This document shows positions 1 to 5,302 of a stretch of DNA of 8,780 bases, one piece after another. The stretch is from contig WFVQ01000231.1 in the NCBI GenBank assembly GCA_015491585.1, positions 1 to 8,780 of the forward strand. Reading direction: 5' to 3'. Under the pieces are notes generated by a model, which was not told the DNA's origin, did no database searches, and saw only the letters and a list, made by a program, of their open reading frames with translations. This DNA is from Deltaproteobacteria bacterium (lineage in GTDB: Bacteria; Desulfobacterota; Dissulfuribacteria; Dissulfuribacterales; S140-46). The position numbers and the translations under genes are program-made. Every line of letters starts with the position of its first letter. Position 1 is the first letter of the stretch.

Positions 1-635
1 CCCACGAGATCCGGAATCCACTGAGCACCATTAAAGGCTTTGCCCAGTACAACCTGGAATCCACAAAGGACAAGGATCTGGCTCAGGACCTTTCACTCAT
101 CGTCAAAGAGGCAGGAAGGCTGGAGGAGCTTAGCCAAAACCTGCTGGTCTACTGCCGCCCCCTCTCAGTGAACCACGGGAATATCTGGCTTCCTGACCTC
201 TGCCAGGAGCTGGAAATCCAGACCAGGCACCTGGGCTTCCACGGCTACATATCCATGAAGTGCCAGGAGGCCACCTTCGTCTCCGACAGGGAGAAGCTGC
301 TCAGGATAGCGATGAACCTCATCAACAACGCCGTGGACGCGGTCCGGGACCAGGTGGACGGGCTGGTGGAGGTGCATATAGGGCGGGCTGAGGACGGCCT
401 GGTGATGAGAGTTGCGGACAACGGACCAGGCATAAGGCCGGATCTCAGGCCCAAACTGTTCGAACCGTTCGTGACCGGCAAGGTGAAGGGATCAGGCCTG
501 GGGCTGGCAATAGTCCAGAGGCTGGTGCAGGCACTGGGGGGAGCGGTCTCCCTGGAGACTGGCGAGGAAACAGGCACCGTCTTCACGGTCTTCATACCAG
601 AGGCGGCCAAGGCCGCAAGCGGAGAGGAGGAGTAG
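1..635 (+). CDS. Sensor histidine kinase, C-terminal part (5' end outside window)
   Basis: This is the catalytic half of a two-component sensor kinase that autophosphorylates on histidine and passes the phosphate to a response regulator. The reading frame is open from base 3 and its first visible residues are HEIRNPLS, the classic H-box with the phospho-acceptor His. Counting that His as residue 1, the N-box NLINNAVDAV lies at about 105-114, the G1 box DNGPGI at 139-144, the F-box LFEPF at 152-156 and the G2 box GSGLGL at 163-168. Together these make a HisKA dimerisation helix pair and a complete HATPase_c domain. The H-box with the following IKGFAQY resembles NtrB/AtoS/ZraS-type kinases. The sensor domain is missing, so the signal is unknown. 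An internal GTG at 168 is not a plausible start because it would remove the H-box. The TAG stop at 633-635 is 1 nt from the radA start, which suggests co-transcription. Confidence 0.93.
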   Translation, partial: HEIRNPLSTIKGFAQYNLESTKDKDLAQDLSLIVKEAGRLEELSQNLLVYCRPLSVNHGNIWLPDLCQELEIQTRHLGFHGYISMKCQEATFVSDREKLLRIAMNLINNAVDAVRDQVDGLVEVHIGRAEDGLVMRVADNGPGIRPDLRPKLFEPFVTGKVKGSGLGLAIVQRLVQALGGAVSLETGEETGTVFTVFIPEAAKAASGEEE

Positions 636-636
636 T

Positions 637-1992
637 TTGGCCCGTACCAGGAGCATATTCGTCTGCCAGGAGTGCGGCCACGTCTCTCCCAAGTGGGTGG
701 GACAGTGTCCGGAATGCGGTTCATGGCACAGCTTCGCCGAGGAGACCGCACCTTCCAGGGGCCGAAAGGGTGTAAACACCGTAGAGGCGACAAGGCCAGT
801 GGCCCTTGGCGAGGTCTCTCTGGAACAGGAGTGGGCCCGTTGTTCCACAGGAATAACAGAACTGGACCGGGCCCTTGGAGGAGGCATGATTCCAGGCGGC
901 CTGGTGCTGCTGGGAGGAGAGCCCGGAATAGGCAAGTCCACACTGATTCTACAGGTACTCCGGAATATCGCTGAGTCCGGTGCACAGGTCCTTTACGTCA
1001 GCGGCGAGGAGTCCGCCTTCCAGCTCAAGATGCGGGCGGAGCGTCTCGGCCACATTCCTCCATCGCTCTACGTCCTGGCGGAGACGGAGATAGAGGGCAT
1101 CTTCGCCTCGTGCGATACGCTCTCTCCAAGGCTCGTCGCCTTCGACTCCGTTCAGACCCTGGCCACACGGGAGATATCGTCTGCTCCTGGAAGCGTGGGG
1201 CAGGTGCGGGAAGTGGCGGCCAGGATAATGCAGTTCTCCAAAGAGCGCGCCGTCACTTCGTTCATCGTGGGACATGTGACCAAGGAGGGCGCTATAGCCG
1301 GGCCCAGGGTGCTCGAGCACCTGGTGGACACGGTCCTCTATTTCGAAGGAGAGCGGTCTTCCAACTTGCGGGTGCTCAGGGCTGTAAAGAATCGTTTCGG
1401 TCCAACCCATGAAATAGGGGTATTCGAGATGCGTGAGACCGGTCTCGCACCTGTTGAGAACCCCAGTGACATCTTCCTGTCCGGAAGCGCTCCAGGAATG
1501 CCTGGATCTGTCGTGATCCCCTGCATAGAAGGGACCAGGCCCATCCTCGTCGAGATCCAGGCTCTGGCCGCCCACTCCTATCTCGCCATGCCCAGGCGCA
1601 CGGCCATAGGGATAGACTCCAGCAGGATGGCGCTCCTGATCGCGATTATGGAGCGGCATCTAGGGGTGCAGCTCTATGACAGGGATGTGTTCGTGAACGT
1701 GGTTGGAGGGCTCAAGATAGGCGAGACCGCGGCGGACCTGGCCGTAATGGCCGCCCTCCTCTCCAGCGTGAAGGAGAGGCCGGTGCCTGAGGGGACCGTG
1801 ATCTTCGGAGAGGTGGGGCTCACCGGTGAAGTGAGACCAGTGGGCAAGATGGACCTGCGGCTCAAGGAGGCGGCGCGGCTGGGTATGGGGAATGCGCTCA
1901 TTCCCCGGATGAAGGGGGCTGGCATCGCCCTGCCCGAGGGGATGGAAATACGGTCCATAGATCATGTGACCGGCCTGTTGGAGTTTCTGTGA
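637..1992 (+). CDS. radA: DNA repair/recombination protein RadA (Sms)
   Basis: RadA is a cytoplasmic RecA-like ATPase that processes branched recombination intermediates and acts as a DnaB-like helicase in homologous recombination. The 451-aa product has the usual family length and all its hallmarks. A zinc finger has CxxC pairs at C10/C13 and C24/C27. The Walker A motif GGEPGIGKST is at 93-102 and a Walker B-like LVAFDS at 166-171. The RadA-specific KNRFG motif is at 251-255. A C-terminal Lon-protease-like domain runs from about 275 to 451 and includes GEVGLTGEVR; in this family that domain is a structural scaffold rather than a protease. The start is TTG at 637. It is preceded by a purine-rich ribosome binding site (GGAGAGGAGG, 621-630) inside the end of the kinase gene, and the MARTRS..F.C N-terminus matches the family. 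Its stop overlaps the start of the next gene. Confidence 0.97.
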   Translation: MARTRSIFVCQECGHVSPKWVGQCPECGSWHSFAEETAPSRGRKGVNTVEATRPVALGEVSLEQEWARCSTGITELDRALGGGMIPGGLVLLGGEPGIGKSTLILQVLRNIAESGAQVLYVSGEESAFQLKMRAERLGHIPPSLYVLAETEIEGIFASCDTLSPRLVAFDSVQTLATREISSAPGSVGQVREVAARIMQFSKERAVTSFIVGHVTKEGAIAGPRVLEHLVDTVLYFEGERSSNLRVLRAVKNRFGPTHEIGVFEMRETGLAPVENPSDIFLSGSAPGMPGSVVIPCIEGTRPILVEIQALAAHSYLAMPRRTAIGIDSSRMALLIAIMERHLGVQLYDRDVFVNVVGGLKIGETAADLAVMAALLSSVKERPVPEGTVIFGEVGLTGEVRPVGKMDLRLKEAARLGMGNALIPRMKGAGIALPEGMEIRSIDHVTGLLEFL

Positions 1993-3263
1993 TGAACGGA
2001 GGCGGTATCAAGCGGCCAGAGATCCTGGCACCTGCTGGATGGTTCGACTCTCTGGAAGCGGCGCTGGAGAACGGGGCCGACGCCGTCTATTTCGGGGTCA
2101 CCGGCTTCAACATGCGGGCAACGGCACGCAACTTCCGCCCATCGGAGATGGCCGAGGCCGTGCGCCTCTGCCATTCCGGCAAGGCCAGGGCCTATCTGGC
2201 CCTCAACTGCATCGTTTACGAGAACGAGATCAAGCGGGTGGACAGGCTCCTGGGAGAGGCTGCAGATGCCGGAGTGGACGGGGTCATATGCTGGGACATG
2301 GCCGTAGTGGAGGCCGCGCTCAACCGCTCCATCCCTGTCCATCTCTCCACCCAGGCATCCACCGCAAACTCGCGGACCGTACTCCACTACTTCAGACAGT
2401 TCGGTATCAGGCGCTTTGTGCTGGCCAGGGAACTTACCCTGGCCCATGTGAAGGCCCTGCGGCGCAGCCTCCGCAGAGGCCTCGGAAGCCGCCACCGCGA
2501 GATAGAACTGGAGACATTCGTCCACGGCGCCATGTGCGTGGCCGTGAGCGGCAGGTGCTTCATGTCCCAGTTCGTACACGGCAAGTCCGCCAACAGGGGA
2601 GAGTGCCTGCAGCCCTGCCGCAGACGCTATCTCATCACAGACGCCGACCATGATCACCAACTGGCCGTAGAAGGGAGCCACGTCCTGAGTCCCAAGGACC
2701 TCTGCACCCTGCCATTCATAGAGCAGCTCCTGGAGGCTGATATAGACAGCCTAAAGATAGAGGGGCGGAACCGCAAGGCCGACTACGTCGCCGTTGTCAC
2801 CGGCGCCTACAGGAAGGCGGTGGACTTCTACTGCGCCAACAGGGGAAGACCTGGTTTCGACGAAGAGTTCTTGGCCCTCAAGAAAGAGTTGATGGAACGG
2901 CTGGACTCTGTCTTCCACCGCGGCTTCTCGCCGGGATTCTACCACGGCGTGCCACTCTCTGCGTGGACCGACTCCAACGGCAACAAATCTCCTTTGGTGC
3001 GTGAGTACGTGGGCAGGATCGTGAACTTTTACAGAAAGATAGGGGTTGCGGAGATCTTCCTGGAATCCAGGGGAGTCAAGAAAGGCGAGCTTCTCCTCGT
3101 CGAGGGAAGGACCACCGGCGCCGCCAGGCAGGAGATCGGATCCCTGGAGGTGGAACACCGCCAGGTGGAGCATGCTCCCAAGGGCATCCGCGTGGCCTGC
3201 AGGCTGGACTTCAGGGCAAGACCCGGGGACAAGGTCTTCATCCTCTCTGAAAGGAGCGGATGA
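1992..3263 (+). CDS. Peptidase U32 family protein (TrhP/RlhA/UbiU-like)
   Basis: The protein of about 423 aa belongs to the U32 'collagenase-like' family. Its studied members are mostly not proteases: TrhP (YegQ) and RlhA help hydroxylate tRNA or 23S rRNA, and UbiU/UbiV take part in O2-independent ubiquinone hydroxylation, using an Fe-S cluster. Numbered from the GTG at 1989, the N-terminal PEILAPAG strand opens a TIM-barrel-like domain. The U32 signature ETFVHGAMCVAVSGRCFMS covers 176-193 with C183 and C190. Further cysteines follow at C206, C210 and C239 (in KDLC), so enough ligands exist for a [4Fe-4S] cluster. The SLKIEGR motif is at 254-260. Length and motifs fit a tRNA ho5U34 protein (TrhP) best, but the substrate is inferred. 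The start is either GTG 1989 or ATG 1992; ATG is preferred because GGAG (1980-1983) is 8 nt upstream. It overlaps the radA stop, indicating translational coupling. Confidence 0.9.
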   Translation: MNGGGIKRPEILAPAGWFDSLEAALENGADAVYFGVTGFNMRATARNFRPSEMAEAVRLCHSGKARAYLALNCIVYENEIKRVDRLLGEAADAGVDGVICWDMAVVEAALNRSIPVHLSTQASTANSRTVLHYFRQFGIRRFVLARELTLAHVKALRRSLRRGLGSRHREIELETFVHGAMCVAVSGRCFMSQFVHGKSANRGECLQPCRRRYLITDADHDHQLAVEGSHVLSPKDLCTLPFIEQLLEADIDSLKIEGRNRKADYVAVVTGAYRKAVDFYCANRGRPGFDEEFLALKKELMERLDSVFHRGFSPGFYHGVPLSAWTDSNGNKSPLVREYVGRIVNFYRKIGVAEIFLESRGVKKGELLLVEGRTTGAARQEIGSLEVEHRQVEHAPKGIRVACRLDFRARPGDKVFILSERSG

Positions 3264-3265
3264 TC

Positions 3266-3290
3266 CCTGGATCCGTTGCCGTCATCCAGG
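3266..3290. terminator. Inverted repeat between convergent genes, possible weak terminator
   Basis: A perfect 7-bp inverted repeat, CCTGGAT (3266-3272) and ATCCAGG (3284-3290), has an 11-nt loop. It sits between the stop of the U32 gene and the end of the converging 124-aa gene, overlapping that gene's last two codons. No T-run follows on either strand, so it is not a canonical intrinsic terminator. Its position at a convergent junction is the main reason to list it. Confidence 0.3.
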
Positions 3291-3656
3291 ATACAAACTT
3301 GCGTGGACTTGGGAAAAGAGTTCTCCGGTGAGGCTCAAAAGCTGCTCAGCCTCTATCCTCGACAAATTTTCACCAGCAGAGAGCACCTTCACCATACCCT
3401 CCGCGAGCCTGCCTGCCCCGGCCTGGTCAGCCACCTCAGAGACGATCCGCTTCACCAGTTTGCCATCCACACCGGCGTCGATATCATGATCCCGCCACCT
3501 GCTGGAGGAGGCAGCCAACCCCTTGAGGAGACAGAGCGCCGCATCCCTGCACCTGGACACCGCAAGGGCCACGTCCTCTTCCTGGAGGGCGTTCTCCGCC
3601 TCTTGGACCTTCATCCTCGCATACTTCAAATAGGTCTCGCAACGTATGAGCCGCAT
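3282..3656 (-). CDS. Small all-helical protein, HEPN-like, function unknown
   Basis: This 124-aa protein has no clear assignment. It reads as all-helical. Residues 9-48 (from YLKYARMKVQEAENAL to the AVSRCRDAALCLLKGLA segment) resemble the first two helices of HEPN-fold proteins, where a YxxxAxxxLxxAExxL helix is followed by AVSRxYYAxxxxxKALL. I do not see the HEPN nuclease motif (R followed by 4-6 residues and H) in the expected late helix, so a toxin-type RNase is not supported. Other four-helix bundles remain possible. The ATG at 3656 is preceded by GGAGAG about 7 nt upstream. The upstream 70-aa gene stops only 4 nt before this start, so the two are almost certainly translated from one mRNA that begins at the ftsB-like gene. 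There is no signal peptide or membrane segment, so it is probably cytoplasmic. Confidence 0.75.
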   Translation of the reverse strand: MRLIRCETYLKYARMKVQEAENALQEEDVALAVSRCRDAALCLLKGLAASSSRWRDHDIDAGVDGKLVKRIVSEVADQAGAGRLAEGMVKVLSAGENLSRIEAEQLLSLTGELFSQVHASLYPG

Positions 3657-3660
3657 GGGA

Positions 3661-3870
3661 TTACTCTCCGTCTCCTGGAAACATGCCCTGCATCCTGCGG
3701 TAGAAACGCCTGCTGATCACCTCGTCGGCCAGCTCGCATATCTCGAACAGGGTCTCTATGAGATCGAGCATCTCTCCCTGGCCGTCAGGGGTCCGGTATC
3801 CGAAGTCTTCGTCCCAACGGCCGCTCTTCAGGTATTCGTAGAACTCGTCCACGTCCTTTTTGGTCAACAT
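3661..3870 (-). CDS. Small acidic hypothetical protein (69-70 aa)
   Basis: I do not recognise this short protein. It begins MLTKKDVDEFYEYLKSGRW and is acidic, with many Asp and Glu residues. A central helix (EMLDLIETLFEICELADEV) is followed by a basic patch, ISRRFYRRMQ, near the C-terminus. There is no signal peptide or transmembrane segment. Two adjacent ATG codons exist at 3873 and 3870. GGAG lies 3 nt before the first and 6 nt before the second, so the second is the better start. It is the middle gene of a three-gene minus-strand set: it follows the FtsB/DivIC gene by about 50 nt and its stop is 4 nt before the next start. That tight spacing and the clean ribosome binding site support a real gene despite its size. 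The context suggests, but does not show, a link to division or growth. Confidence 0.68.
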   Translation of the reverse strand: MLTKKDVDEFYEYLKSGRWDEDFGYRTPDGQGEMLDLIETLFEICELADEVISRRFYRRMQGMFPGDGE

Positions 3871-3925
3871 CATGTTCTCCGAAGTCAGGTAGTGATCGCG
3901 TGCACCGGAAATGCACTAAATGGGC

Positions 3926-4267
3926 TCACCGGCGGGAAGGTATGAAGCGGTATAGTATCTCGCCCTTCTTCACCCATCCCAGGCGCCGCCGCACCATCTC
4001 TTCCTGGAAGGCACGGTCCTTGGAGAGACGTTCCAGGTCGTCGGCCAAACGCTGGTTCTCCTTGGCCTTCTCTATGTTGGCGGCTATGGCATGGTCGCGC
4101 TCCTTGACGAGACGGTGATACTTCCATGCCCCGTAAGGACCGGCCACGTCCCACAGGAGAAGGAAGATGAAAGCCGCCATCAGGAAGGGGGTGAGCCTGA
4201 ATCTCGGTTCAGGCTGATTGTGCCTCTTGTTTGGGGAATAGGTGCGGCCGCTGGACTTTCTGACCAT
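3926..4267 (-). CDS. Septum formation initiator family protein (FtsB/DivIC-like)
   Basis: This is a bitopic inner-membrane division protein of the FtsB/DivIC family, which pairs with FtsL and binds FtsQ/DivIB to help activate septal peptidoglycan synthesis. The 113-aa product has a basic cytoplasmic N-terminus (1-24), one membrane helix (about 26-45, LTPFLMAAFIFLLLW core), a charged coiled coil (about 50-90) and the family's C-terminal signature of conserved Arg residues followed by LGWVKKGEILYRF (96-108). The frame stays open upstream to a TTG at 4348. The ATG at 4267 is preferred because it gives the usual family length; the extension is Arg-rich and unlike the family. The ribosome binding site is modest (GGA about 7-9 nt upstream). 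FtsB genes often follow eno, but here the gene leads a small operon with two unknown genes and is divergent from livF. Confidence 0.88.
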   Translation of the reverse strand: MVRKSSGRTYSPNKRHNQPEPRFRLTPFLMAAFIFLLLWDVAGPYGAWKYHRLVKERDHAIAANIEKAKENQRLADDLERLSKDRAFQEEMVRRRLGWVKKGEILYRFIPSRR

Positions 4268-4355
4268 TTGAGTTCCGATTCTCTCCCGGCGGATAGTAGC
4301 GCCACGTAGTAACCGCAAAAAGAGAGCTGGCTGTTTCGGCCTGCTCAAAGTCCAA

Positions 4356-4382
4356 GGTATACAACTGTGTCGGAAGTTTCAA
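4356..4382 (-). promoter_or_regulatory. Candidate promoter for the ftsB-like operon
   Basis: On the minus strand, TTGAAA (4382-4377) is followed after 15 nt by TATACC (4361-4356). Both resemble sigma-70 hexamers, but the spacer is shorter than the preferred 17 nt. It would give an untranslated leader of roughly 80 nt before the ATG at 4267. This rests on sequence resemblance only. Confidence 0.25.
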
Positions 4383-4434
4383 GCAAAACCTTGAGGGCTC
4401 GGCCGCAGAACTTCCCTGGACCAACGGGCTCTGA

Positions 4435-4463
4435 TTGCAATTTGCCATGTTATACGGTATCTA
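4435..4463 (+). promoter_or_regulatory. Candidate promoter for livF-paaK
   Basis: TTGCAA (4435-4440) and TATCTA (4458-4463) are separated by 17 nt, the optimal sigma-70 spacing. Each hexamer is an imperfect match (4/6 and 3/6). The predicted transcript would start near 4470 and leave a leader of about 58 nt before the livF ATG at 4528. Confidence 0.25.
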
Positions 4464-4527
4464 CACCACTGCTGGCTTGGCGCGGCGATCCGAACGTGCC
4501 GCTCTGGGCTTGGGGATTTGCGAGAAT

Positions 4528-5268
4528 ATGTTGAGGATAAAGAACATACACGCCCGTTACGGCCCGGTCCGCGTGCTGCGGAACCTCTCGCTCCACGTGG
4601 ACCAGGGCGAAATCGTCAGTCTAATCGGCGCCAACGGTGCCGGGAAGACCACTCTCCTGTCCACCGTCTCAGGTCTCCTTGGCGTGGAATCGGGTGAAAT
4701 ATCCTTCGAGGGGGCCCCGCTGCACCAGATGACCCCCCAGCAGATCGTGGCCGCCGGCGTATGCCAGGTCCCGGAGGGAAGGCAGGTATTCGCGCCCATG
4801 ACCGTGAAGGAGAATCTGGAGTTAGGTGCGTATCAGCGGCTCAGGAAAGGCGGTTCCCGGCAGGAGATCGATGAGGACATGGCAGAGGTGTTCCGCCTCT
4901 TCCCCAGGTTAGAGGAGCGGCAGTGGCAGGCCGCGGGCACATTGAGCGGCGGAGAGCAGCAGATGCTCGCCATAGGCCGGGCCTTGATGGCCAGGCCGAA
5001 ACTCCTCCTGCTGGATGAACCCTCGCTGGGGCTCGCTCCAAAGCTGGTGGACGTAATCCTGGAGACCCTTGTAAGATTGAACAGAGGCGGAATGACCATC
5101 CTACTCGTTGAGCAGAACGCCCAAAAGGCCCTGGAGATATCCCACCGCGGCTATGTCCTCGAGAATGGGAGAATAGTGTTACAAGGGTCCGGCAGGGAGC
5201 TGCTCGAAGACCCAGATGTCAGGCGCGCCTATCTCGGCAAGGAGTACAAGGAGATTTCGGACCGGTGA
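4528..5268 (+). CDS. livF: ABC transporter ATP-binding protein, LivF type (branched-chain amino acid/HAAT family)
   Basis: This is a cytoplasmic ATPase subunit of the LivF class, which powers import of branched-chain amino acids, related amides or aromatic acids together with LivG and the LivH/LivM permeases. The 246-aa protein has Walker A GANGAGKT (34-41), the LivF-typical Q-loop region CQVPEGRQVF (79-88), the ABC signature LSGGEQ (139-144), Walker B LLLLDEP (159-165) and VEQNA (194-198), where LivF proteins carry Gln in place of the usual switch His. The C-terminal AYLG tail (234-237) is also characteristic. The frame is open back to 4435; ATG 4528 is chosen because MLRIKNIHARYG aligns with family N-termini and the upstream residues do not. 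No other subunit of the transporter lies in the window, which is unusual for a normally five-gene operon. A paaK-like gene follows after 34 nt. Confidence 0.93.
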   Translation: MLRIKNIHARYGPVRVLRNLSLHVDQGEIVSLIGANGAGKTTLLSTVSGLLGVESGEISFEGAPLHQMTPQQIVAAGVCQVPEGRQVFAPMTVKENLELGAYQRLRKGGSRQEIDEDMAEVFRLFPRLEERQWQAAGTLSGGEQQMLAIGRALMARPKLLLLDEPSLGLAPKLVDVILETLVRLNRGGMTILLVEQNAQKALEISHRGYVLENGRIVLQGSGRELLEDPDVRRAYLGKEYKEISDR

Positions 5269-5286
5269 ATCAACACCGGCCCGGTG
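5262..5286 (+). repeat. Overlapping inverted repeats (CCGGTG / CACCGG / CCGGTG) in the livF-paaK junction
   Basis: CCGGTG (5262-5267, overlapping the livF stop) can pair with CACCGG (5274-5279), a 6-bp stem with a 6-nt loop. The same CACCG can instead pair with CGGTG (5282-5286) as a 5-bp stem with a 3-nt loop. The two hairpins exclude each other and end 2 nt before the paaK Shine-Dalgarno sequence. A ribosome stopping at the livF TGA would favour the second hairpin. A regulatory role is inference. Confidence 0.4.
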
Positions 5287-5288
5287 CC

Positions 5289-5295
5289 AAGGAGG
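5289..5295 (+). promoter_or_regulatory. Strong ribosome binding site for the paaK-like gene
   Basis: AAGGAGG is a near-perfect Shine-Dalgarno sequence. Two in-frame ATG codons follow: 5297 is 1 nt away, which is too close, and 5303 is 7 nt away, which is optimal. This fixes the start at 5303 and argues against the frame's longer upstream extension. Confidence 0.85.
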
Positions 5296-5302
5296 AATGG
5301 GA

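Larger units (their letters stand above)
4268..4527. other. Divergent intergenic region between ftsB-like and livF genes
   Basis: This 260-bp stretch separates divergently transcribed genes and must hold promoters for both. Both genes can be extended into it through open codons, but the extensions look unlike their families. I found no tRNA, riboswitch or clear operator. Only the weak promoter-like hexamer pairs listed separately stand out. Confidence 0.6.

Noticed and set aside
245..985. Long minus-strand open frame opposite the kinase/radA junction
   Set aside because: Its product is low-complexity and Pro/Ser/Arg-rich, and it lies opposite two clearly conserved genes. It is a codon-bias shadow of GC-rich coding DNA.
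1962..2681. Minus-strand open frame of 239 codons opposite the U32 gene
   Set aside because: It mirrors the U32 coding frame, has no recognisable domain and no suitable neighbours; the plus strand carries the family signature.
3900..3916. Small inverted repeat GTGCA/TGCAC between the ftsB-like and 70-aa genes
   Set aside because: The 5-bp stem with a 7-nt loop and no T-run is too weak to call a terminator or regulatory element.
4255..4310. T-arm-like string (GAGTTCCGATTCTC) near the start of the ftsB-like gene, suggesting a tRNA remnant
   Set aside because: The loop has an extra base, the stem pairs poorly, and no matching anticodon or acceptor arms can be assembled around it. It overlaps the better-supported division gene.
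4209..4448. Minus-strand open frame in the divergent region upstream of and overlapping the ftsB-like start
   Set aside because: The translation has no domain character and overlaps the division gene in another frame; it is most likely chance.
4435..4527. Longer livF start adding 31 residues
   Set aside because: The extension is unlike LivF N-termini; the ATG at 4528 begins exactly where the family begins, and a candidate -35 element falls at the longer start.
5216..5302. Longer paaK-like start overlapping livF
   Set aside because: The AAGGAGG at 5289-5295 is optimally spaced only for the ATG at 5303, and the upstream residues do not resemble the family.
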